Shown here one piece after another: positions 1-8,267 of a stretch of 64,000 bases of DNA. The position numbers and the translations under genes were made by a program. Below the pieces are notes generated by a model. It ran no database searches. It was given only the letters and a program-made list of their open reading frames with translations, and was not told where the DNA came from. Every line of letters starts with the position of its first letter. Position 1 is the stretch's first letter. Location of the stretch: the NCBI RefSeq assembly GCF_013385825.1, contig NZ_JACAPG010000023.1, positions 284,396 to 348,395 of the forward strand, given 5' to 3'. This DNA comes from Pseudomonas reactans. GTDB lineage: Bacteria > Pseudomonadota > Gammaproteobacteria > Pseudomonadales > Pseudomonadaceae.

Positions 1-501
1 ATCATTCGGGCGGTCAAGGTTGGGGCGGATGTTGCTCAGCGGCTCGCCGAAGTGGCCGGCGCTGGCCTTGGTGAGCATCGTCTTGAAGGCGTCGCTGGAG
101 ATCTCCAGCAGCAGGCCTGCTTCACCCGAATGCACCAGCAGGCTCGGCTCGTTGAGCAGGCTGCCTTCATACAGACACGGCGAACTGGTGAGCGGCGGCA
201 GGCCCGGCAGCAGGCTTAGTTCGTGCTTGCCCAGCATGCGTTCGACGCGATCTGGCGATACCGCTGTGAGGCGACGGCCGGTGAGTTCGGCGAGGCGGTT
301 GAGGTCGAGCAACTGGTTCTGCGGGAACAGCACCATCAGTGCGCCCACCGCGTCTTCCAGCAGCACAGCCTGGATCTTTCGCGCTGGATTCAGGCCCGGT
401 AGGTCGGTGACTTCCGTGTAGGGGATGGCGAGTTTTGCGAGCAGAGCCCGAATGACCGGCGGGGCGGTCAGTGGGGCTGTGGCGAGGGCAACTTCTGACA
501 T
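1..501 (-). CDS. YbaK-like/HDOD-domain protein, N-terminal part (partial)
   Basis: The reading frame is open from an ATG at 501 to the window edge, giving 167 residues that begin MSEVALATAPLTAPPVIRAL. The visible part resembles the YbaK/aminoacyl-tRNA deacylase-like N-terminus of a Pseudomonas protein that carries an HDOD domain further on; the HDOD part would lie outside the window. The position upstream of recG on the same strand matches P. aeruginosa gene order. HDOD proteins are generally signalling proteins, but nothing visible here fixes a role. The assignment rests on family resemblance and synteny. Confidence 0.65.
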   Translation of the reverse strand, partial: MSEVALATAPLTAPPVIRALLAKLAIPYTEVTDLPGLNPARKIQAVLLEDAVGALMVLFPQNQLLDLNRLAELTGRRLTAVSPDRVERMLGKHELSLLPGLPPLTSSPCLYEGSLLNEPSLLVHSGEAGLLLEISSDAFKTMLTKASAGHFGEPLSNIRPNLDRPND

Positions 502-578
502 GGCCTGATCCAATTTCTTACAGTCCACGAAGTATAACCAGCTTGATACAAGTGTTGGTCGGTTAAGTGAGTCAGGCG

Positions 579-2654
579 TCACACTTGGCCGTATTGCTGC
601 CCATGGCGTAGCCAGCGGTCCAGCAATGGGCTGACATGATCTGGCCAACGTTCGAGCAGCGCTTGCGCCGCATCGCGCACGGCGGGCAGCAAGTCGGCGT
701 CGCGCATCAGGTCGGCGACTTTGAATTGCAGCAGGCCGGTCTGGCGGGTGCCGAGCATTTCACCGGGGCCGCGCAGCTCGAGGTCTTTTTCGGCAATGAT
801 AAAACCGTCGTTGGTTTCACGCATGATGCCCAGGCGCTGGCGACCAATCTGTGACAGCGGCGGGTGGTAGAGCAGCACGCAATGGCTGGCGGCGCTGCCC
901 CGGCCGACCCGGCCGCGCAACTGGTGCAGTTGCGCCAGGCCAAGGCGCTCGGGGTTCTCGATAATCATCAAGCTGGCGTTGGGTACGTCCACACCGACCT
1001 CGATCACCGTGGTAGCCACCAACAGTTGCAGGTTGCCGGCCTTGAATTCGGCCATCACGGCGGCCTTTTCTGCGGGTTTCATGCGGCCATGGATCAAGCC
1101 GACCTTGAGCTCGCCCAGAGCACTGGTGAGGTCTTCAAAAGTAGTCTCGGCGGCCTGGCACGTCAGCTCTTCGGACTCTTCAATCAGCGTGCACACCCAG
1201 TACGCCTGGCGCCCTTCGGCGCAGGCGCCGCGCACGCGCTCGATCACTTCGACTCGCCGGGTGTCGGTGACCAATACGGTGTTGACCGGCGTCCGGCCGG
1301 GTGGCAGTTCGTCGAGGATCGAGGTGTCGAGGTCGGCGTAGGCGCTCATGGCCAGGGTACGCGGGATCGGCGTGGCGGTCATGATCAACTGGTGCGGGTT
1401 CATGCGCCCGCCCACGCCTTTCTGACGCAGGGCCAGGCGTTGTTGCACGCCGAATCGATGTTGTTCGTCGATGATCACCAGAGCCAGATTCTTGAATTGC
1501 ACTTCATCCTGAAACAGCGCGTGGGTGCCCACCACCATGGGTGCACCACCGGCAATCTGTTCCAGTGCCGCTGCGCGTACCTTGCCCTTGAGCTTGCCGG
1601 CCAGCCACGCCACTTCCAGGCCCAGCGGCTCGAGCCAGCGCTTGAAGGTGATGAAGTGTTGCTCGGCAAGAATTTCGGTGGGCGCCATCAACGCCACTTG
1701 GTAACCGGCTTCCAGCGCTTGCAAGGCGGCGAGAGCGGCGACCACGGTCTTGCCTGCGCCCACATCGCCCTGGATCAGCCGTAGCATCGGCTCTTTCTGA
1801 CTGAGGTCGTAGGCAATTTCATTGCCGACGCGTTGTTGGGCGCCGGTCGGCGCAAAGCCCAGGTTGGCCAGGTATTGCGCGGGCAAACGCGTGGCCTTGG
1901 GCATCGCCGGCGCACGCAGGGAACGCATGCTTTCGCGCAGGCGCTGCTGGGACAGTTGGTGGGTCAGCAGTTCTTCAAACGCCAGGCGATGCTGGGCCCA
2001 GTGATGACCCAGTGCCAGCTCGTCGACATCGGCATCGGCAGGCGGGTGATGCAGGTAGCGAATCGCATCGTCCAGCGACGCCAGTTGATAGTCGCGGGCC
2101 AGCTCCAGCGGCAGCCAGTCGGGCAGGCTTTTCGGGCCGAGCATCGTCAGCGTCTGCATGCACAGTTGGCGCAGGCGTTGCTGGGTCAGACCTTCGGTGA
2201 GCGGGTAGATCGGTGTGAGCGTGGTGTCGACTGGCGGCGGTTCGTCGCCGGTGATGGCGCGGTATTCCGGGTGATAGATCTCAAGACCCGACGCGCCGGG
2301 CCGCGCCTCGCCGTAGCAGCGCACGCGGGTGCCGCGTTTTAGGCCTTCTTTCTGCGCGTTGCTGAAATGGTAGAAGCGCAGGCTCAGGCCACCGGTGCCG
2401 TCCTGCAGACGCACCACCAGGCTGCGACGCTTGCCCATCACCACGTCGGCGCCGCTGACCGTGCCTTCGACCACCGCGTCCTGCCCAGGGCGCAACTGGC
2501 CGATGGGCACCACGCGGGTGCGGTCCTGATAGCGCAGGGGCAGGTGGAACAACAAGTCCTGGAGGTTTTCCAGGCCGACCTTGGCCAACTTCTCGGCCAT
2601 GGCTTCACCGACACCCTTGAGTGCCGTCACCGACACCTGCGACAGCTCAGTCAT
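579..2654 (-). CDS. recG: ATP-dependent DNA helicase RecG
   Basis: RecG remodels stalled replication forks and branch-migrates Holliday junctions. The product is 691 residues, the usual length. An N-terminal wedge/OB domain precedes a superfamily 2 helicase core with Walker A GDVGAGKT, a DEQH Walker B box, TATPIPRTLA, and the C-terminal motif QLRGRVGRG. The start is placed at the ATG giving MTELSQVSVTALKGVGEAM; the frame stays open 14 codons further upstream, but those residues are not typical of RecG and would run into oxyR. The gene lies 8 nt downstream of oxyR, so the two are probably co-transcribed, as in other pseudomonads. Confidence 0.97.
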   Translation of the reverse strand: MTELSQVSVTALKGVGEAMAEKLAKVGLENLQDLLFHLPLRYQDRTRVVPIGQLRPGQDAVVEGTVSGADVVMGKRRSLVVRLQDGTGGLSLRFYHFSNAQKEGLKRGTRVRCYGEARPGASGLEIYHPEYRAITGDEPPPVDTTLTPIYPLTEGLTQQRLRQLCMQTLTMLGPKSLPDWLPLELARDYQLASLDDAIRYLHHPPADADVDELALGHHWAQHRLAFEELLTHQLSQQRLRESMRSLRAPAMPKATRLPAQYLANLGFAPTGAQQRVGNEIAYDLSQKEPMLRLIQGDVGAGKTVVAALAALQALEAGYQVALMAPTEILAEQHFITFKRWLEPLGLEVAWLAGKLKGKVRAAALEQIAGGAPMVVGTHALFQDEVQFKNLALVIIDEQHRFGVQQRLALRQKGVGGRMNPHQLIMTATPIPRTLAMSAYADLDTSILDELPPGRTPVNTVLVTDTRRVEVIERVRGACAEGRQAYWVCTLIEESEELTCQAAETTFEDLTSALGELKVGLIHGRMKPAEKAAVMAEFKAGNLQLLVATTVIEVGVDVPNASLMIIENPERLGLAQLHQLRGRVGRGSAASHCVLLYHPPLSQIGRQRLGIMRETNDGFIIAEKDLELRGPGEMLGTRQTGLLQFKVADLMRDADLLPAVRDAAQALLERWPDHVSPLLDRWLRHGQQYGQV

Positions 2655-2662
2655 ACCGTTGC

Positions 2663-3583
2663 TTAGCTCGCAGCCGTCGGCTTGGCCACCGAGCACAGGC
2701 GGATCGAATCGGCGAGGATCTCAATCGCTTTCGGTCGTGGGAAGCTGGCGCGCCAGGCAATCGCCACGGTGCGGAACGGCACCGGCGGCGTCAGTGGGCG
2801 CACTTCGATCACGCCGGGGGCGTAGTGATGGCTGTCCACCGCCGACAGCGGCAGGATCGAAATGCCCAGGCCGGAGGCGACCATGTGCCGGATGGTTTCC
2901 AAGGAGCTGGATTCCACGGTGGTATGTTTGGCGCCGTCGTTGCCCTTGGTCAGGGTCGGGCAGGCTTCCAATACCTGGTCACGGAAGCAGTGGCCTTCGC
3001 CCAGCAGCAGCAGGCTCTTGTCGTTGAGCAGGGCGGCGTCAATGGTGTCTTTTTTGGTCCACGGATGGTCGGCCGGCATCAGCACCTGGAACGGCTCGTC
3101 GTAGAGCGGCAGTGTCAACACGTCCGCTTCGTTGAACGGCAGGGCGATGATGATCGCGTCCAGCTCGCCGTTGCGCAGTTTGTCGCGCAGCACATGGGTG
3201 AAGTTTTCTTCGATATACAACGGCATCTGCGGCGCGACGCGGTGCAGTTGCGGGATCAGGTGTGGGAAGAGGTAAGGACCGACGGTGTAGATGGCGCCGA
3301 CTTTCAGCGGTGCGGTCAGCTGGTTCTTGCCGGCCTGGGCCAGTTCGCGAATGCTCTGTGCCTGCTCCAGCACCTTCTGGGCCTGGGCCACAATGCCTTC
3401 GCCCACCGGCGTTAGGCGCACGGCGCTCTTGCTGCGCTCGAAAATCAGCACACCGAGTTCGTCTTCAAGCTTTTTCACGCCCACCGACAGCGTCGGCTGG
3501 CTGACATGGCAACGCTCGGCCGCGTGGCCGAAGTGCTGCTCTTGGGCGAGGGTAACGATGTAGCGTAATTCTGTAAGAGTCAT
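2663..3583 (-). CDS. oxyR: Hydrogen peroxide-sensing LysR-type regulator OxyR
   Basis: OxyR is a cytoplasmic activator of catalase, alkyl hydroperoxide reductase and related genes. The 306-residue product has an N-terminal winged HTH (about residues 1-60) and the LysR effector domain. The two redox cysteines fall exactly at Cys199 and Cys208 in GHCFRDQVLEACP, the diagnostic OxyR disulfide pair, which separates it from other LysR proteins. recG follows directly on the same strand. About 245 nt containing a REP doublet separates oxyR from tonB. Confidence 0.97.
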   Translation of the reverse strand: MTLTELRYIVTLAQEQHFGHAAERCHVSQPTLSVGVKKLEDELGVLIFERSKSAVRLTPVGEGIVAQAQKVLEQAQSIRELAQAGKNQLTAPLKVGAIYTVGPYLFPHLIPQLHRVAPQMPLYIEENFTHVLRDKLRNGELDAIIIALPFNEADVLTLPLYDEPFQVLMPADHPWTKKDTIDAALLNDKSLLLLGEGHCFRDQVLEACPTLTKGNDGAKHTTVESSSLETIRHMVASGLGISILPLSAVDSHHYAPGVIEVRPLTPPVPFRTVAIAWRASFPRPKAIEILADSIRLCSVAKPTAAS

Positions 3584-3722
3584 AGCAGGCGTCCATGAAG
3601 TTGCGGGCCAAGCATACCGGCTGCAATCGATAGACGCACGTTATCAGAACTTTGCTGGGGATTGAGCGGGGAGTGCGGAGGATTTAGCTGAAAAATGGAT
3701 TTTTGAGGCAATGAAATCAAAT

Positions 3723-3807
3723 GTGGGAGCCGGCTTGCCCGCGATGCAGGCACCTCGGTCTATCAGTTGCACCGAGGTGATGCTATCGCAGGCAAGCCAG
3801 CTCCCAT
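3723..3807. repeat. REP doublet, GGGAGCYGGCTTGCC type
   Basis: The left arm GTGGGAGCCGGCTTGCC is answered by an inverted arm that reads TGGGAGCTGGCTTGCC on the other strand. The core is itself partly palindromic (CACCTCGGT with ACCGAGGTG). It lies between oxyR and the 3' end of tonB. This is a different sequence class from the 100-bp REPINs elsewhere in the window. Confidence 0.85.
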
Positions 3808-3828
3808 ACAAGCTGACTCCTGCAACCT

Positions 3829-4578
3829 TTACCGACGACGCTTCTCGATGTTGTACACGAACGGTGCAACGATCTCGATGCTGCCACCTTTGAGCATGTC
3901 TGCCGGTGGCTTGGGCAGCGGCTGGGCACGACGGATCATGTCCAAGGTGGCGCGGTCCAGGTCGGCGTTGCCGGAGCGGCCCACCAACTCGTAGGACAGC
4001 ACGTTGCCTTCGGCATCGACCACGAACTTCAGGCGGTTCAGGCCTTCCTTGCCACGGGCCTGCGCGCCGGGCGGGTACTTCTTGTACTTCTGCAGGTGCG
4101 CCAGCAGGGTGCCTTCCCAGGACGCTTTGGCAGCGATCTGTTGCGGCGAAGGGCCAGGTACGGGCTGGGCCGATTTTTCTGCCGGTGCCTGGGTCGGCGG
4201 AGCGTCGCTCGGCGGGTCCTCGGAAGGTTTCTCCTTGGGCGGCTCGATCTTCTTCTCCACCGGCTTGGGCGGCTGCGGTTTGGGCTTGGGCTTGACCGGC
4301 TTGGGCACCTGGATCGTTGGCTTGGGCGCCTCGGCCAGTTTCGGCAGGGGCAGCTCTTCCACCGGTGCAGGCGGTTGCGGCGGCGTTACCACCTTGGGCG
4401 GTGCTGGCGGCGGCGGGGCTGGCATCGGTGCCAGGTCGATGACCATGGCAGCCGGTGGTAGCTGCACCGTACGCGGCGCCGACCAATGAAGCGCGATAGC
4501 GATCGCGACGGCATGCACGCCCAGTACGACGGCGAGGCTGGTGCCATAACGCGTCAGTTTGTGGCGCGTCGTGATCAT
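3829..4578 (-). CDS. tonB: Energy transducer TonB
   Basis: TonB couples the proton-motive force gathered by ExbB-ExbD to TonB-dependent outer-membrane receptors for siderophores, haem and similar ligands. The product is 249 residues: a short cytoplasmic start, one membrane anchor (about residues 13-31), a long Pro/Lys-rich periplasmic spacer (about 36-130, with KPVKPKPKPQPPKPVEKK) and a C-terminal domain with YPPGAQARGKEG. The gene is third in exbB-exbD-tonB and overlaps exbD by 4 nt (ATGA), which suggests translational coupling. Iron control by Fur is usual for such operons, but no convincing Fur box was seen. Confidence 0.95.
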   Translation of the reverse strand: MITTRHKLTRYGTSLAVVLGVHAVAIAIALHWSAPRTVQLPPAAMVIDLAPMPAPPPPAPPKVVTPPQPPAPVEELPLPKLAEAPKPTIQVPKPVKPKPKPQPPKPVEKKIEPPKEKPSEDPPSDAPPTQAPAEKSAQPVPGPSPQQIAAKASWEGTLLAHLQKYKKYPPGAQARGKEGLNRLKFVVDAEGNVLSYELVGRSGNADLDRATLDMIRRAQPLPKPPADMLKGGSIEIVAPFVYNIEKRRR

Positions 4579-5000
4579 TTCTTGGCTGCCGTCTCAAGTC
4601 CGACCAGGCCGACCTTGAGGTAGCCGGCTGCCCGCAGGGCATCCATCACGCTCATCAAGTCGCCATAGTCCACGCCCTTGTCAGCCTGGAAGAAGATCGT
4701 CGTGTCTTTCTTGCCTTGGGTCTTGGCGTCGAGCACCGGGCCCAGGGTTTCAGCTTTGACTTCTTCTTCGCCCAGGAACAGGCGTTGGTCCGCCTTGACG
4801 CTGAGGAAGATCGGTTTCTCCGGCCGTGGCGCAGGTTTTGCGCTGGACGCGGGCAGGTCGACCTTGATGTCCACGGTCGCCAACGGTGCCGCCACCATGA
4901 AGATGATCAGCAGCACCAGCATCACGTCGATAAACGGCGTGACGTTGATTTCGTGGTTCTCGACGAGTTCGTCGTCGCCTTGATTCAAATGCAGGCCCAT
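4575..5000 (-). CDS. exbD: TonB-system proton channel subunit ExbD
   Basis: ExbD is the single-span inner-membrane partner of ExbB. The product is 141 residues with the motif NVTPFIDVMLVLLIIFMVAAP; its Asp25 corresponds to the proton-path aspartate of the family. A periplasmic domain ends in DALRAAGYLKVGLVGLE. The gene starts 6 nt after exbB and overlaps tonB by 4 nt, so the three are almost certainly one transcript. Confidence 0.96.
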   Translation of the reverse strand: MGLHLNQGDDELVENHEINVTPFIDVMLVLLIIFMVAAPLATVDIKVDLPASSAKPAPRPEKPIFLSVKADQRLFLGEEEVKAETLGPVLDAKTQGKKDTTIFFQADKGVDYGDLMSVMDALRAAGYLKVGLVGLETAAKK

Positions 5001-5006
5001 GGCCGA

Positions 5007-5987
5007 TTACCCCACTTTCACCATGTGCGGTTGCGAGCTGCGCTCGGTAGGCAGGTGATCGAGGTCGCGGCTGACCAGCAGCAGGACTTCTGCCGACGCG
5101 TCCGATACCTGGGCCTTGTAGCCGGCAATCGAACGGGCGAAGACGTTGTAGATCACCACCGCAGGAATTGCGGCAACCAGGCCCAGGGCGGTCGCCAGCA
5201 GGGCTTCGGCGATGCCAGGGGCAACGACGGCAAGGTTGGTGGTCTGGGTTTTGGCGATGCCGATGAAACTGTTCATGATGCCCCACACGGTACCGAACAA
5301 GCCGACGAACGGCGCGGTGGAACCGATGGTTGCCAGCACGCCGGTGCCGCTGCTCATGTTGCGACCGCAGGCCGCCACCAGGCGCTCCAGACGGAAGGCC
5401 ACACGTTCCTTGATGCCTTCTTTTTCGCGGGTGTTGGCCGACAGGCGCATTTCTTCCAGCGCGTCGTGCACCAGAGTGTTGGCCAGGGTGCCCTTCTTGG
5501 TCGCGCTTTCGCTGGCTTCCTTGAGGGTGGTAGCCTTTTTCAGGTGGACGATTTCAGTGCGCAGACGACGTTTGGCGCCCAGCAGCTCGAAGCCCTTGGC
5601 GATCCAGATGGTCCAGGTGATGATCGACGCGATGGCCAGACCGATCATGACGGCTTTCACCACCACGTCAGCATTCTGGTACATGCCCCACGGCGACAGG
5701 TCATGGGCCATGCCCAGGGTGTTGTCTTCTTCCAGCACCACACCGGTGTCGTCGGCGGATGCCGGGTCAGCCGCCAGGGCCGGGTCGGTGGCGAACGGCG
5801 CAGCCGCTGGAGCAGCCGGTGTCGCAGTGTTGTGCTCGGCGGCAGCCGGGGTGGCGGGTGCGGTGGCATCAGCGAATGCGGCGGTCGGTGCCAGCAGGAC
5901 GCTGAACAGCAGCGCAGCTATCGCGCGCCAGGCGCGGGATGGGCTGTGAAGCTTGGTTGGCGAAGCGGGGGTTGTATTACGTGTCAT
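5007..5987 (-). CDS. exbB: TonB-system proton channel subunit ExbB
   Basis: ExbB forms the oligomeric membrane scaffold around ExbD and TonB. The product has 326 residues with a cleavable-looking signal segment (about 1-40, ending PTAAFADA), an Ala/Pro-rich linker, then three membrane spans (around 110-130, 215-245 and 260-285) including VGLFGTVWGIMNSF and the segment ALLATALGLVAAIPAVVIYN. The extended N-terminus is typical of Pseudomonas ExbB compared with the shorter E. coli protein. It is the first gene of the operon; the promoter should lie in the 188 nt shared with the divergent gene at 6176. Confidence 0.96.
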   Translation of the reverse strand: MTRNTTPASPTKLHSPSRAWRAIAALLFSVLLAPTAAFADATAPATPAAAEHNTATPAAPAAAPFATDPALAADPASADDTGVVLEEDNTLGMAHDLSPWGMYQNADVVVKAVMIGLAIASIITWTIWIAKGFELLGAKRRLRTEIVHLKKATTLKEASESATKKGTLANTLVHDALEEMRLSANTREKEGIKERVAFRLERLVAACGRNMSSGTGVLATIGSTAPFVGLFGTVWGIMNSFIGIAKTQTTNLAVVAPGIAEALLATALGLVAAIPAVVIYNVFARSIAGYKAQVSDASAEVLLLVSRDLDHLPTERSSQPHMVKVG

Positions 5988-6175
5988 GCTGGCCGGACCT
6001 GAGAGAAAAAAATGAGTGATCGTCCTTCCAGACCCAGTGGGTCGAGGACAAATGGGCGGTTATTATTGCAAGTAATTCTTGTTAACAGAAGTAATACAGT
6101 AACTTTATTTGTGCTTTTTCTGGCCGTCTGTCACTCGCGAGGGCTAATCTAGACCTTTCAGTACGGAGTTTTGTG

Positions 6176-7033
6176 ATGTCTGCGCCTTCTGTTGTGATTG
6201 CCGGCTGTGGCGATGTGGGGAGCCGGCTGGCCAGCCAGTTGCTCGCCTCGGAATGGGAGGTCCATGGCCTGCGCCGCGATGTTTCGCGGCTGCCCGACGG
6301 TGTGATCGGCATCGCCGGTGACCTGTTCAACAAGGACTGTCCTGACACCTGGCCGATCGGCGGGGTGGATTACCTGGTGTACTGCGCGGCTGCGACGGAC
6401 CATGACGAAGCCGGCTACCGCGCTGCTTATGTAGAAGGGCTGAAACATGTGCTGGAGTGGCTGGGCGACTACGGCCAGGAGCCTAAGCACCTGCTGTTTG
6501 TGTCCAGCAGCAGCGTCTACGGGCAGCAGAATGGCGAGTGGGTCGACGAAACGTCGGAGACGCAGGCGAAGGGATATTCCGGGCAGGTAATGTTGGAGGC
6601 TGAGCAAGTTGCGCTCGACAGTGGCATCCCCGCCAGCATTGTGCGTCTGACGGGTATCTATGGACCGGGCCGCGAATGGCTGTTGACCCAGGTTCGCCAA
6701 GGCTACCGCGTGGCAATCGACCCACCTTTATATGGCAACCGCATTCACGCAGATGACGCAGCGGGTTTGCTGGCGTTTTTGTTGCGGCATGTGGAAAACG
6801 GCGGCTCGCTGGAGAAGGTCTACATCGGCGTCGACGATGCGCCTGCGCCGCTGGCTGAAGTGGTGGGTTGGTTGCGCGAGTACCTGGGTGTGACCGAGTG
6901 GGCTGATGACGCGAGTGTGCGGCGTGCTGGCAGCAAGCAATGCAGCAATGCCCGAGCCAAGGCGTTGGGTTGGACGCCGACCTACCCGAGTTACCGGGAA
7001 GGTTACGCGGCGATCCTCGAAGGCCAGCGTTAA
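6176..7033 (+). CDS. NAD(P)-binding SDR/epimerase-like protein
   Basis: The 285-residue product opens with a Rossmann dinucleotide-binding segment (VVIAGCGDVGSRL, residues 5-17) and continues with LLFVSSSSVYG and VRLTGIYGPGREWLL, typical of extended SDR or YeeZ-like epimerases. The usual catalytic YxxxK is not evident; the corresponding region reads GYSGQVMLEAEQ. The substrate cannot be inferred. The ATG at 6176 follows a GGAG 7 nt upstream; a GTG one codon earlier is less likely. It is divergent from exbB and ends just before a bidirectional terminator. Confidence 0.85.
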   Translation: MSAPSVVIAGCGDVGSRLASQLLASEWEVHGLRRDVSRLPDGVIGIAGDLFNKDCPDTWPIGGVDYLVYCAAATDHDEAGYRAAYVEGLKHVLEWLGDYGQEPKHLLFVSSSSVYGQQNGEWVDETSETQAKGYSGQVMLEAEQVALDSGIPASIVRLTGIYGPGREWLLTQVRQGYRVAIDPPLYGNRIHADDAAGLLAFLLRHVENGGSLEKVYIGVDDAPAPLAEVVGWLREYLGVTEWADDASVRRAGSKQCSNARAKALGWTPTYPSYREGYAAILEGQR

Positions 7034-7035
7034 AT

Positions 7036-7064
7036 GAAAAAGGAGCCCAAGGGCTCCTTTTTTA
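7036..7064. terminator. Bidirectional intrinsic terminator
   Basis: The hairpin AAAAAGGAGCCC-AA-GGGCTCCTTTTTT has a U-tract in either direction. It separates the SDR-like gene on the + strand from the converging lipoprotein gene. Confidence 0.9.
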
Positions 7065-7811
7065 TCACTGTTTTTCCAGCAGCCATTGGCGAGGGCCAGG
7101 GGTGAACTGAGGCACCTCATCCGCCTGTGCGGTATTGATCGCCTGGAAGATCTCCAGTTGCTTGCCTTTGCGCACAAAGATCCACGGGTTGCCCTGGCCA
7201 TTCAATTGCAGCCAGATGCTGTCGTAGCCACCGCTCATCGACGCGCAATCACCCGCCAGGCACAGCGAGTATTGATCGACATTCGGCAGGCCTGCGACTT
7301 TGCCGTTGGCTTGGAATTGCACGATGGCGCCGCTGCCGAAGCCGTCGAGGATCTTCCAGTCGCCCCCCATATAAGCGGCGTACAGTGCGCGCTCGAAGTT
7401 GGCGCCCAGTGGCGCGCCTTCCGGTGCGGGCTCTTTAGGGCGGGCGAACAGCTGTTCAGGCTCGTTGTCGTTGGCCACTTGCAGCAGCTGTTTGCCTTTA
7501 CGCTTGAGTTCGGTGGCGGAGCTGCCGTAGAAGTCCACGCTCCAGGCGCCGGATTTTTCACCCAGCAATTTGCCTTCCGCTACTTCAAAACCGTTGTAGT
7601 AGCGCGCCTGCGAAGCCTTGGTATTCACCTCCCACTCGAGGTTCGGGCCAAAGCTCTGCAGAGCTTCACGCAAAGGGCCGCCTTTGGCTGCCGCATCGAT
7701 GGCGACCTGGTTGATCCAGGTGCCGCTCACATCCAAGTCGGCAGGGTTGCTGGCGCAGCCGCCGAGCAACAGGGCGAGCAGTGATGAGGCTACAAGCGCT
7801 TTGCGCATCAT
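7065..7811 (-). CDS. Putative outer-membrane lipoprotein of unknown function
   Basis: The 248-residue product starts MMRKALVASSLLALLLGGCASNP, a type II signal peptide with lipobox LGGC, so it should be lipidated at the cysteine near residue 19. Ser/Asn follow the cysteine, consistent with outer-membrane sorting. The rest is soluble, with no catalytic motif I recognise. Two adjacent ATG codons are possible starts; an AGGA lies 6 nt before the first. It lies downstream of ridA and spoT on the same strand and may be read by that transcript. Confidence 0.85.
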   Translation of the reverse strand: MMRKALVASSLLALLLGGCASNPADLDVSGTWINQVAIDAAAKGGPLREALQSFGPNLEWEVNTKASQARYYNGFEVAEGKLLGEKSGAWSVDFYGSSATELKRKGKQLLQVANDNEPEQLFARPKEPAPEGAPLGANFERALYAAYMGGDWKILDGFGSGAIVQFQANGKVAGLPNVDQYSLCLAGDCASMSGGYDSIWLQLNGQGNPWIFVRKGKQLEIFQAINTAQADEVPQFTPGPRQWLLEKQ

Positions 7812-7864
7812 GAAATCCTTTTAAAACGAAGTCGGCGCAGCCTATGGGGGCTGCGCCGGGTGTT

Positions 7865-8245
7865 TTACTCGATGACCAGAATCGCGTCCATCTCAACCTG
7901 CGCGCCCTTTGGCAGGGCGGCAACGCCGATGGCGGCGCGGGCTGGGTACGGCTGTTCGAAGTACTTGCCCATGATCTCGTTGACCTTGGCGAAGTGGCTC
8001 AGGTCGGTGAGAAAGATGTTCAGCTTGACGATGTCTTTGAACGAACCGCCGGCAGCCTCGGCCACCGACTTGAGGTTTTCGAAGACCTGTACGGTCTGTG
8101 CTTCGAAGCCTTCAACCAGTTCCATGGTCTTTGGGTCCAGTGGAATCTGGCCGGACATGTAGACGGTGTTGCCTGCCTTGATCGCCTGGGAGTAGGTGCC
8201 GATGGCGGCCGGGGCTTTATCGCTGGTGATAACAGTCTTGGTCAT
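7865..8245 (-). CDS. ridA: RidA family enamine/imine deaminase
   Basis: RidA hydrolyses reactive 2-aminoacrylate and related enamines or imines released by PLP enzymes. The 126-residue product has the family hallmarks SQAIKAGNTVYMSGQIPLDP and YPARAAIGVAALPKGA (with the conserved arginine) and the end VEMDAILV. It lies 22 nt downstream of spoT, the usual arrangement in pseudomonads. A second, more divergent RidA-family protein is encoded at 33740. Confidence 0.95.
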   Translation of the reverse strand: MTKTVITSDKAPAAIGTYSQAIKAGNTVYMSGQIPLDPKTMELVEGFEAQTVQVFENLKSVAEAAGGSFKDIVKLNIFLTDLSHFAKVNEIMGKYFEQPYPARAAIGVAALPKGAQVEMDAILVIE

Positions 8246-8267
8246 GAATGACTCCTTGTAATGTGGC

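Noticed and set aside
5988..6175. A Fur box upstream of exbB (AT-rich CAAGAATTACTTGCAATAAT).
   Set aside because: By hand it matches only about 9 of 19 positions of the Fur consensus. Iron control is likely from knowledge of such operons, but the site is not convincing by eye.
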